From JBOHHM01 sp050725495 (GTDB lineage: Bacteria > Pseudomonadota > Gammaproteobacteria > Burkholderiales > Burkholderiaceae_C): 7,081 nucleotides of DNA. The DNA lies in contig JBOHHM010000073.1 of assembly GCA_050725495.1 (NCBI GenBank), forward strand, positions 1 to 7,081. The letters are read 5' to 3'. The notes below the pieces were generated by a model. The model saw only the letters and a program-made list of their open reading frames with translations. It ran no database searches and had not been told where the DNA came from. The position numbers and the translations under genes are program-made. The first letter of the stretch is position 1. Every line of letters starts with the position of its first letter. Positions 1 through 6,359 of the stretch are shown here, one piece after another.

Positions 1-134
1 CTGTGCGCTCGCATTTGCATCGCAGGCAAAAGCAGCCGCACATCGTGCAGCGATTCTTCAACGCCCCGCATGTGCAGTACGCCGCTTGATTTGCCGTATG
101 GGTCATATTTCGCTTGCGGAGTAATAAGTGCCAT
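1..134 (-). CDS. Hypothetical protein, N-terminal part only (runs off left edge)
   Basis: An open frame begins with ATG at 134-132, five bases after the stop of the WYL regulator, and stays open for 44 codons to the window edge. It starts MALITPQAKYDPYGKSSGVL and continues with an acidic stretch (GVEESLHDVRLLLPAMQ). I do not recognise the family. There is no clear Shine-Dalgarno sequence before the ATG, but the tight spacing to the upstream stop would allow translational coupling. Third codon positions are less GC-rich than in the cox genes. Co-directional placement suggests it is in one operon with the regulator and may be its target. The reading could be chance, since 44 open codons is weak evidence by itself. 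Confidence 0.45.
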   Translation of the reverse strand, partial: MALITPQAKYDPYGKSSGVLHMRGVEESLHDVRLLLPAMQMRAH

Positions 135-139
135 TCAGC

Positions 140-1159
140 TTAAACCGGCGCAGGCTCACCAGATGAACCAGCTCTCAGCTCGTCAGAATATTTCCCCGCC
201 AGCGCCTTGACCTGTACTGCCACCACCTCCCGCAACCCTTTCGGCCCCAGAACTTCACAGTGCGCGCCATGCTTGAGGATGTCCATGATCAGTTCCCGGT
301 GGTCGGCATACGGGATGCTCAGCAGGTAGTTGCCGTCGGCTTGCAGCTTGCCTTGCTGCTGCGGGTGCCATTGCTCGTGCGCTACCCAGCGGGCACGTTC
401 GGCTGTGAAGCGCAACCGCGCCCACTGGATGCGCTTGCCTGAAAAGATGCCATAGCTGGGGCCGAAAAGGACGTCCAGCTTGGCGTCGCTTACTTCTTTG
501 GCGGGTGTGTCCAGCAGGTGTGCCTGCCGAATGGCGTCCACGGCAAAGTTGCGCAAGCCGCGGCGCAGGTGGCACCAGGCGTCCAGGTACCAGTTGTCGC
601 GGTAATGCACCAGGCGCAGCGGCGAAACCTCCCGCTCGGTCGCTTCGCCGGTGCCGCGCGCGGTGTAGCTGATGTGCAGCCGCTTGCGTTGCAACAGGGC
701 CGTGCCCACGTGCTGAAAGTGCCGGGGCTGCACGGCCCGCTGCCCCAGGCCGATGATGCGCACGCGGCGGCGCAGTTGGGCCACCTCTGTGTCTGCGCTG
801 CCCAGCAGGGCATTCAAGCGCACCATCAGCGGCTCTACGTGGGGCGTGAGCAGGCCACCCGGGTCCAGGTTGGCCAGCAGGTGCTGCATGGTCAGCAGGG
901 CATGGATTTCGGTGGACGAGAACCACAGGCCGGGCAGTTCATGCGGGCGTTCGGATGGTTCGACAGAATCAGCAAACCGATAGCCTCCAGCATCACGGCT
1001 CCATTCGATGGGGGCGTTCATCCGCGTGCGCAGGTAGTCCAGGTCGCGCTTGAGGGTGGAGCGCGAGACTTCCAGTTCAGCTTGCAGAGCGGCAAAGCTG
1101 ACCGTCTTGCGTTGACGCAATAGCGTCTCGATCTTGTAGAAGCGCTCGGTCTGATCCAC
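140..1159 (-). CDS. WYL-domain transcriptional regulator (HTH, WYL, WCX)
   Basis: A 339-residue DNA-binding regulator with the usual three-part layout of the family. A winged HTH of the DeoR/HTH_11 type covers about residues 1-62, with recognition-helix region VSRSTLKRDLDYLR at 31-44. A WYL domain covers about 148-215, with the namesake motif at W190-Y191-L192 in the context RDNWYLDAWCHLRRGLRNF. A WCX extension covers about 246-322. WYL domains are known to sense ligands, often nucleic acid or nucleotide, and many members control stress or defence genes; the ligand here is unknown. I chose the GTG start at 1159 because the protein then begins DQTERFYKIETLL, the usual start of this family, and AGAGG lies five bases upstream. 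A longer frame from a TTG at 1222 adds 21 residues of non-family character. It is separated from the cox genes by a promoter-like region, so it is probably its own transcription unit. A role in cox control is not shown. Confidence 0.9.
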   Translation of the reverse strand: MDQTERFYKIETLLRQRKTVSFAALQAELEVSRSTLKRDLDYLRTRMNAPIEWSRDAGGYRFADSVEPSERPHELPGLWFSSTEIHALLTMQHLLANLDPGGLLTPHVEPLMVRLNALLGSADTEVAQLRRRVRIIGLGQRAVQPRHFQHVGTALLQRKRLHISYTARGTGEATEREVSPLRLVHYRDNWYLDAWCHLRRGLRNFAVDAIRQAHLLDTPAKEVSDAKLDVLFGPSYGIFSGKRIQWARLRFTAERARWVAHEQWHPQQQGKLQADGNYLLSIPYADHRELIMDILKHGAHCEVLGPKGLREVVAVQVKALAGKYSDELRAGSSGEPAPV

Positions 1160-1207
1160 ATTCCCCTCTGAACCTGTTGAGTTGTCGTTATTTCCACGCG
1201 GGGCCCT

Positions 1208-1223
1208 GTTGGCGCTCGCCAAC
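1208..1223. promoter_or_regulatory. Perfect inverted repeat, candidate operator of the WYL gene
   Basis: GTTGGCG at 1208-1214 and CGCCAAC at 1217-1223 are exact reverse complements separated by two bases. The site lies between the candidate promoter and the GTG start of the WYL regulator, where a repressor dimer could autoregulate, or where the transcript could fold into a 7-bp hairpin. The symmetry is seen; the operator role is inferred. Confidence 0.4.
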
Positions 1224-1251
1224 CGTCACCGACAGAAGAGCAACTATCTTT

Positions 1252-1279
1252 TGTATAGCTACTCACGCCCGACAGACAA
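1252..1279 (-). promoter_or_regulatory. Candidate sigma70 promoter of the WYL regulator
   Basis: On the minus strand TTGTCT (1279-1274) and TATACA (1257-1252) are 16 bases apart, each matching four of six consensus positions. Transcription would start near 1245 and give a leader of about 85 bases before the GTG start. An 8-bp direct repeat, CCGACAGA on the plus strand at 1229-1236 and 1269-1276, overlaps the -35 box with one copy and lies just downstream of the start with the other. The match is moderate. Confidence 0.35.
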
Positions 1280-1307
1280 CGACTGTAGGATGTTTTTTCT
1301 CGGAAAC

Positions 1308-1322
1308 CGGGTTCAAAACCCG
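1308..1322 (-). terminator. Hairpin just after the last cox gene, weak terminator candidate
   Basis: Two bases after the TGA of the XdhC-like gene (1326-1324) lies a 6-bp stem, CGGGTT pairing with AACCCG, around a 3-base loop. It is followed on the minus strand by GGTTTCCG, so there is no proper U-tract and termination may be inefficient. Its position at the end of the cox set supports an operon-end role. Confidence 0.35.
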
Positions 1323-1323
1323 T

Positions 1324-2394
1324 TCAAGGCGTGGCCCGCGGCACCCCGCACACCAGCTCACCCGGATCGTTCGCGCTGATCGCGCGCTCGTTCTTCGCCT
1401 GCGCCACGCCCATGTCGCGAGGCAGGGTCACGCCGTTTTTGACGGCCAGGATTTCGGCCATCACGCTGACGGCGATTTCGGGCGGGGTCTTACTGCCAAT
1501 GTAAATGCCGATGGGCCCGCGCAGGCGCGCCAGCGATGCCTCGGTCTGCTCGAAGTGCTCGACCATGCGCTGGTGGCGCGCCTCGTTGTTGCGGCGCGAG
1601 CCGATGGCGCCCACGTAGAAGGCCTCGGTTTTCAGCGCTTCGAGCAGGGCCAGGTCGTCGAGCTTGGGGTCATGTGTGAGGGCCACCACGCAGCTGCGGC
1701 GATCCGGCTTGAAGGCCAGCACCACGTCGTCGGGCATGTCGCTCACCACCTTGGCGCCGGCCACTGACCAGGCACCGCGGTACTCCTCGCGCGGGTCGCA
1801 GACCGTGACCGCAAAGCCGCTGAACAGCGCCATGGTGGCCAGGTATTCGGTGAGCTGGCCGGCGCCGATCAGCAGCATGCGGTATTCGGGGCCGAAGGTG
1901 TTGACCAGTTCGGTGGCCGAGAGCTGCAGCTCGGCAGGCGTCGCGGCCGGCGCCAGCGTCGCAGCGCCGTCGCTCAGGCGCACGCTGCGCCGCATCAGCT
2001 GGCCCGCCTCGAGCGCGCCCACCAGCTCGGCCAGGCTGGCGGCCTCGGGGTCGTATTCGAGCAGCAGCTCCAGCGTGCCGCCGCAGGGCAGGCCGAAGCG
2101 GTGGGCTTCGTCGGCCGTGATGCCGTACTTCACAAAGCCCGGCGCGCCCGAGGGAATCTGGTGGCCGGGCTCTTGACCCGAATAGGCCTGCGTGAAGCGG
2201 TAGATCAGGTCGTCCTCGATGCAGCCGCCCGAGACCGAGCCGACGACCGCGCCGTCCTCGCACAGCGCCATGATCGAGCCGATCGGCCGCGGCGAGCTGC
2301 CCCAGGTGCGCACCACGGTGGCCAGCAGTGCCCGCTTGCCGGCAAGCCGCCAGTCGCGCAGCGTGCGCAACACCATCACATCGAGGTTTTCCAT
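1324..2394 (-). CDS. XdhC/CoxF-family molybdenum cofactor maturation protein
   Basis: A 356-residue protein of the XdhC/CoxI/CoxF family. Family members bind molybdenum cofactor and help sulfurate it and insert it into xanthine-dehydrogenase-type hydroxylases. The N-terminal domain has TWGSSPRPIGSIMAL (30-44), VSGGCIE (54-60, Cys58) and FGLPCGGTLELLLE (100-113, Cys104), both conserved cysteines in place. The C-terminal half is a Rossmann fold with LLIGAGQLTEYLA (174-186), VCDPREEY (198-205), YVGAIGSRRN (260-269) and IGSKTPPEIAVSVMAEI (299-315). Both halves are complete and length is normal for two-domain members. The ATG at 2394 has a strong GGGAGA five bases upstream. It lies 33 bases after coxG and is the last cox gene. 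In Oligotropha (Afipia) carboxidovorans the cognate positions are coxF and coxI, and orthology to either is not settled here, so no symbol is given. Confidence 0.93.
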   Translation of the reverse strand: MENLDVMVLRTLRDWRLAGKRALLATVVRTWGSSPRPIGSIMALCEDGAVVGSVSGGCIEDDLIYRFTQAYSGQEPGHQIPSGAPGFVKYGITADEAHRFGLPCGGTLELLLEYDPEAASLAELVGALEAGQLMRRSVRLSDGAATLAPAATPAELQLSATELVNTFGPEYRMLLIGAGQLTEYLATMALFSGFAVTVCDPREEYRGAWSVAGAKVVSDMPDDVVLAFKPDRRSCVVALTHDPKLDDLALLEALKTEAFYVGAIGSRRNNEARHQRMVEHFEQTEASLARLRGPIGIYIGSKTPPEIAVSVMAEILAVKNGVTLPRDMGVAQAKNERAISANDPGELVCGVPRATP

Positions 2395-2427
2395 CGCTTC
2401 TCCCTTGCCTTCAACCGTGGTTGCGGA

Positions 2428-3030
2428 CTAGCTTAGCAGCCATACGGCAGCGGCCAGCAGCGCCAGGGCCAAGACCCACGCCCAGGGCGGGACTTTGGAG
2501 GATTTTTGGCCGCCAGCCCTTGCAGCTTCGGCGCTGTCCGCTATCAAATAGGTAGCAGTCTGCGGATGGCGGCGCTGCATCTCCTCATCGAAGCGCTTGA
2601 AGAAATCATCGGCCATGGACTTGGCTGCGCCGTCGATCAGGCGCTGGCCCAGCTGCGCGATCTTGCCACCGACCTGGGCGTGCACGGTGTAGGCGAGTTC
2701 GCAGCCGCTGCTGCTACCGGAGGAGCCGGAATTCACTGGCGTGAGCGTGACGGTGGAATTGCCCTTGCCAAAGCCGGCCGGGCCGCCCTGCCCTTCGAAC
2801 GCCAGCGTGTAGCTGCTGGGCGGCAGGATGTCGCTTAGCGTGATCTTGCCAGAGAACTTGGCCGCGACCGGGCCGATCTTGAGCGCCATTGCGATCGCGT
2901 ACTGGTTGTCGCCGCTGGCCTCGACCTTGTCGCAGCCGGCGATGCAGGCCTTGAGCACGACGGGGTCGTTCAGCGCGTCCCAGGCCTGTTGTTGCGTGAC
3001 GGCCAGCGTCCGGCTTCCTTGCATGTCCAT
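2428..3030 (-). CDS. coxG: CoxG, SRPBCC-domain membrane anchor of the hydroxylase
   Basis: A 200-residue protein with an N-terminal SRPBCC (START-like) domain over about residues 1-152, showing the CoxG signature MDMQGSRTLAV, WDALNDPVVLKACIAGCDKVE (17-37) and VGGKIAQLGQRLIDGAAKSMADDFFKRF (120-147). A linker leads to one hydrophobic segment at about 183-199, ending at the C-terminus, so the domain would sit on the cytoplasmic face held by a tail anchor. CoxG is known to recruit CO dehydrogenase to the membrane, and recent work on actinobacterial enzymes links it to quinone binding; the same role here is inferred. The start at 3030 has AAGGA six bases upstream, and coxE ends 12 bases before. 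A Ser/Gly-rich insert (about 100-109) sits in a strand-connecting loop. Confidence 0.92.
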   Translation of the reverse strand: MDMQGSRTLAVTQQQAWDALNDPVVLKACIAGCDKVEASGDNQYAIAMALKIGPVAAKFSGKITLSDILPPSSYTLAFEGQGGPAGFGKGNSTVTLTPVNSGSSGSSSGCELAYTVHAQVGGKIAQLGQRLIDGAAKSMADDFFKRFDEEMQRRHPQTATYLIADSAEAARAGGQKSSKVPPWAWVLALALLAAAVWLLS

Positions 3031-3042
3031 GGTGTTTCCTTG

Positions 3043-4224
3043 TCATCGTTTCATCAGTTCACCCAGGCTCGCAGCCAGGTCCTGCAGGCGGCTGAGGTTG
3101 TGCACCGCCAGCATGCCATGGGCCTGGGCGTGCAGCACGGCCGCGCCGCGCGCCGTGGGGGCGTAGCCGTCAAAACGCAGCAGCGGGTTGAGCCACAGCA
3201 GGCGGCGGCTGCGCCGGCGCAGCCAGGCAAGCTCTTGCGCCAGATCGGCGGGCTCGCCGGTGTCCAGTCCGTCACTGATCACCAGCACCAGGGTGCGGCG
3301 GCCCACGAGGCGGCGCGCATGCTGTTCGCGCAGCTGCCGCAAGGACTCGCCGAGCCGCGTGCCGCCAGCAAAGTCCTCGATCGCAGCGCTGGCAGCCCCC
3401 AGCATGGCATCGGTGTCGGCGAGGCGAAACGCCGGCGTCAGGTCGGTCAGGCGCGTGCCAAAGGCAAACACGTCGCGCCGCCTGTGCTGGCGCGTCGCGG
3501 CATGCAGGAACGCGAGCAGCAGGCGCGCATAGCGCTCCATCGAGCCCGACACGTCGAGCAGCACCAGCAGCGGCAGGGGCTGCTCGCGCTGCTGCAGGCG
3601 CGGCAGGTGCAGCAGCTCGCCGCCGGTGCGCGCGGCGCGGTGCATCACGCCCGGCCAGTGCAACCGGGCGCCGACAGCGCCGGGGCGCGTGCGACGCGAG
3701 GGCACGCTGGGCACGGGCAGCGCGATCTCGCGCGCCAACCGCTCGACCAGCTGGTATTCGCTGGCCGACAGCGCATTGAAGTCGGCATGCTTCAAGCGCT
3801 GCAGCTCGCTGGCCGTCATGGCGGCGTCGAAATCGAGCTTCTGGTCCTGCGGCCGGGGCTGGGACTGGTCAAAGGCCTTGTGCGGCGACAGGGCCTCGCG
3901 CACGCGCGGGCGGCGCTTGAATGGCTCGGCCCGGCCTTCGGCGCTGGGCAGCAGTTGCGACAGCAGCTTGTGGGCGACTTCGGGGTCGCGAAAGTAGGCA
4001 TCGAACAGCTCGCGAAACACCAGGCGGTCCTGCTCGCGGCTGACCATCACGGCCTCCATCGCGGCGCCGAGGTCGGACTTGCTGTCCAGGCCCACGAGCA
4101 GCGCGGCCTGCTTGGCCAGCGCGATGCGCGCGCTGTCCATGCGCACGCCGGCGCGGCGCAGCGCGCGGCCAAAGCCTGTGATGTTGTCGGCCAGCTTGCC
4201 GGCGCGGGCGTCGCCTAGTTGCAT
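3043..4224 (-). CDS. coxE: CoxE, von Willebrand factor A domain protein
   Basis: A 393-residue VWA_CoxE-family protein. The N-terminal part (1-210) is the family's helical region, rich in charged residues and opening with LADNITGFGRALRRAGV. The VWA domain follows with a full metal-ion-dependent adhesion site: DVSGS at 224-228, Thr289 in GGTRLGESLRQL, and Asp318 in VISDGLDTG. In characterised CO dehydrogenase systems CoxE works with the MoxR-type ATPase CoxD in maturing the active site, as an ATPase/VWA chaperone pair; that role is inferred here from family and adjacency. The ATG at 4224 is preceded by GGTGAGGG eight bases or so upstream, and this lies within the end of the intergenic repeat. 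The gene is separated from coxD by that 214-bp gap and from coxG by only 12 bases, so coxE-coxG-xdhC look tightly co-transcribed. Confidence 0.93.
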   Translation of the reverse strand: MQLGDARAGKLADNITGFGRALRRAGVRMDSARIALAKQAALLVGLDSKSDLGAAMEAVMVSREQDRLVFRELFDAYFRDPEVAHKLLSQLLPSAEGRAEPFKRRPRVREALSPHKAFDQSQPRPQDQKLDFDAAMTASELQRLKHADFNALSASEYQLVERLAREIALPVPSVPSRRTRPGAVGARLHWPGVMHRAARTGGELLHLPRLQQREQPLPLLVLLDVSGSMERYARLLLAFLHAATRQHRRRDVFAFGTRLTDLTPAFRLADTDAMLGAASAAIEDFAGGTRLGESLRQLREQHARRLVGRRTLVLVISDGLDTGEPADLAQELAWLRRRSRRLLWLNPLLRFDGYAPTARGAAVLHAQAHGMLAVHNLSRLQDLAASLGELMKR

Positions 4225-4230
4225 GGCGGT

Positions 4231-4239
4231 GCCCTCACC
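4231..4239 (-). promoter_or_regulatory. Ribosome binding site of coxE inside the repeat terminus
   Basis: On the minus strand GGTGAGGGC ends six bases before the coxE ATG, with GAGG at workable spacing. The same nine bases are the terminal inverted repeat of the intergenic element, whose exact complement lies at 4396-4404. In the transcript the site could pair with the distant arm and be hidden. No other Shine-Dalgarno-like sequence is present in the six bases that separate the element from the start codon. Confidence 0.5.
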
Positions 4240-4271
4240 CTAACCCTCTCCCAGGGGGAGAGGGGACGAGG

Positions 4272-4309
4272 CAGACTGCTCGCCGTGCAACGAGGGGCCG
4301 TTCGCTCCC
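4272..4309. repeat. Internal direct repeat, copy 1
   Basis: A 38-base segment starting CAGACTGCTCGCCGTGCAAC and ending GTTCGCTCCC. It matches copy 2 at 36 of 38 positions with a period of 64 bases, which indicates duplication of one unit of the element. Confidence 0.85.
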
Positions 4310-4335
4310 CTCCCCCAGGAGGCGAGGGGATAAGA

Positions 4336-4373
4336 CAGACTGCTCGCCGTGCAACCAGGGGCCGTTCACTCCC
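4336..4373. repeat. Internal direct repeat, copy 2
   Basis: Second copy of the 38-base segment, differing from copy 1 only at two positions (C for G after GTGCAAC's last shared base, and A for G in GTTCACTCCC). Its last three bases overlap the right inverted end of the element. Confidence 0.85.
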
Positions 4374-4438
4374 TCTCCCCCTGGGAGAGGGCGGGGGTGA
4401 GGGCAACGCACGGGCGCCGATCATGGCTCGCACCACTG

Positions 4439-5380
<942 letters not shown>

Positions 5381-5389
5381 TTCGTAGCA

Positions 5390-5440
5390 CCTCAGGCCTA
5401 TGAATCAAGGGCTGGGGACCCAAAACTCCCTGAGGATTCA
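5390..5440 (-). promoter_or_regulatory. coxD leader with two competing pairings, one covering the ribosome binding site
   Basis: In the minus-strand transcript UGAAUC (5440-5435) pairs with GAUUCA (5406-5401), and inside it AGGG (5431-5428) pairs with CCCU (5411-5408): a 10-bp stem with a small internal loop. CCUCAGG (5435-5429) is also an exact complement of CCUGAGG (5396-5390), which contains the GAGG of the coxD ribosome binding site. The two pairings cross, so they are either mutually exclusive or form a pseudoknot. The complementarity is seen; a regulatory switch is inferred. It matches no riboswitch class I recognise. Confidence 0.4.
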
Positions 5441-5443
5441 GAG

Positions 5444-5472
5444 AAAACCCCGCGCGCACGGCAGGGGGCTTT
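5444..5472 (-). terminator. Weak hairpin with U-tract between coxM and coxD (attenuator candidate)
   Basis: On the minus strand AAAGCCCC is followed, after a loop of about 13 bases, by GGGGTTTT and then CTC. The stem has four G-C pairs plus A-T pairs with one bulged G. It could partly stop transcripts coming from coxM, or form the 5' hairpin of a transcript begun at the promoter just upstream. It is too short to be sure. Confidence 0.3.
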
Positions 5473-5477
5473 CTGTC

Positions 5478-5506
5478 TTTATACAGCGATAGCCGATTCA
5501 GGCCAA
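5478..5506 (-). promoter_or_regulatory. Candidate sigma70 promoter for coxD at the end of coxM
   Basis: On the minus strand TTGGCC (5506-5501, four of six) and TATAAA (5483-5478, five of six) are exactly 17 bases apart. The -35 box lies in the last codons of coxM and the stop codon falls in the spacer. Transcription would begin near 5471, giving a leader of about 90 bases before coxD. Confidence 0.5.
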
Positions 5507-6289
5507 CGCCTGGGCCACGGCGCGCTGGGCCAGCACGCTGATCAGGTTGGCGCGGTAGGCCGCCGAGGCGTGGAGGTCGCTGTTGAGGTCCGTGGCGTCG
5601 ATCGCGACAGCGGCCGCTGCGGCCGGCGTGAAGCTCTGGTTCAGCGCGTCTTCGAGCCCCGTGTGGCGGAACACGCTGTTGCCGGCACCGGTCACGGCCA
5701 CGCGCACGCCGGCGTCAAGCTGCGCCACCAGCACGCCGGCCAGCGCAAAGCGCGAGGCCGGCTGGTTGAACTTCTGGTAGGCCGCGCGCTTACAGATCGG
5801 AAAGCTGACGGCCGTGATCAGCTCGCCCTCATCGAGCGCGGTCGAGAACATGCCGGTGAAGAAGTCATCGGCCGCGATGCTGCGCTGCGTGGTGATCACC
5901 GTCGCACCCAACCCCAGCACGGCAGCCGGGTAGTCGGCCGCCGGGTCGTTGTTGGCCAGCGAGCCGCCGATCGTGCCCATGTTGCGCACCTGCTTGTCGC
6001 CGATATGGGCGGCCAGCGCGGCCAGTGCGGGAATGGCGGCCCTGACCTCGGCGCTGGCGGCCACATCGGCATGGCGGGTCATGGCGCCGATCACCAGCGC
6101 ATTGCCTTGCCTGCGGATGCCGGCGAGCTCCTTGATGCCGCTGAGGTCGACCAGCGTTTCTGGGCTGGACAGGCGCAGCTTCATCGAGGCCAGCAGGGTC
6201 TGCCCGCCGGCCAGCAGCTTGGCGCCGCCGGCGGCCAGCCTGGCCGCCTCGGCAATGGTGGAGGGACGCTCGAATGTGAATGCATACAT
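5498..6289 (-). CDS. coxM: CoxM, FAD-binding medium subunit of the molybdenum hydroxylase
   Basis: A 263-residue flavoprotein subunit that takes electrons from the 2Fe-2S subunit and passes them to the membrane acceptor. It opens with MYAFTFERPSTIAEAARL, typical of the family, and carries both FAD-binding motifs: AGGQT at 27-31 and TIGG at 106-109, the latter in QVRNMGTIGGSLANNDPAADYPA. The C-terminal CO_deh_flav_C domain covers about 155-260 (YQKFNQPASRFALAGVLVAQL near its start). It is slightly shorter than form I CoxM (about 288 residues) and in the normal range for form II. The ATG at 6289 has AAGGAC eight bases or so upstream. It follows coxL by about 70 bases, which gives the L-then-M order of form II clusters. 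Confidence 0.93.
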   Translation of the reverse strand: MYAFTFERPSTIAEAARLAAGGAKLLAGGQTLLASMKLRLSSPETLVDLSGIKELAGIRRQGNALVIGAMTRHADVAASAEVRAAIPALAALAAHIGDKQVRNMGTIGGSLANNDPAADYPAAVLGLGATVITTQRSIAADDFFTGMFSTALDEGELITAVSFPICKRAAYQKFNQPASRFALAGVLVAQLDAGVRVAVTGAGNSVFRHTGLEDALNQSFTPAAAAAVAIDATDLNSDLHASAAYRANLISVLAQRAVAQALA

Positions 6290-6312
6290 GATTCTTGTCC
6301 TTGATCAGTTGA

Positions 6313-6350
6313 GGACAGAGCGGGTCTGCTGCGCAGCCTGCGGCCTGTCC
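6313..6350 (-). other. Inverted repeat between coxL and coxM
   Basis: GGACAG at 6313-6318 is the exact reverse complement of CTGTCC at 6345-6350, with a perfect 10-base palindrome, GCTGCGCAGC, at 6328-6337 between them. The transcript could fold here just upstream of the coxM ribosome binding site, but there is no U-tract. A processing or stability hairpin is possible. Confidence 0.35.
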
Positions 6351-6359
6351 CGCAAAGTC

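Larger units (their letters stand above)
4231..4404. repeat. 174-bp composite palindromic repeat (REP/MITE-like) between coxD and coxE
   Basis: The element is bounded by 34-base inverted ends, 4231-4264 and 4371-4404, which match at 31 of 34 positions and begin GCCCTCACC. Each end contains its own palindrome, CCCTCTCCC followed by GGGAGAGGG. A third, less perfect palindrome lies in the middle (4307-4329), so three palindromes recur at about 64-base steps (4244, 4307, 4371). Two near-identical 38-base segments sit between them. No coding sense is visible. The end motif resembles short palindromic repeats often seen between genes in beta- and gammaproteobacteria; a link to a REP-type transposase is an inference. 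It would fold strongly in the cox transcript and could affect mRNA stability between coxD and coxE. Confidence 0.85.

Noticed and set aside
1160..1222. TTG start at 1222 extending the WYL regulator by 21 residues
   Set aside because: The extra residues are low-complexity and not family-like, and the TTG lies inside the inverted repeat. The GTG at 1159 has AGAGG at good spacing and gives the family's usual N-terminus.
1301..1327. tRNA T-arm-like sequence (GGGTTCAAAACCC)
   Set aside because: No acceptor, D or anticodon arm and no CCA end can be placed around it. It is better explained as the short hairpin after the cox genes.
1177..1767. Plus-strand frame of about 196 codons crossing the WYL-xdhC gap
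   Set aside because: It overlaps the conserved C-terminal part of the XdhC-like protein in antisense and shows no recognisable domain.
2989..4218. Long plus-strand open frame of about 409 codons
   Set aside because: It is the antisense image of coxE in GC-rich DNA. The translation is Gln/Ala/Arg/His-rich with no domain, while the minus strand has a full VWA domain.
4244..4391. CRISPR-like pattern: three palindromes with two spacers
   Set aside because: The spacers are near-identical to each other, the palindromes vary, and the whole is bounded by inverted ends. This is a palindromic repeat element, not an array.
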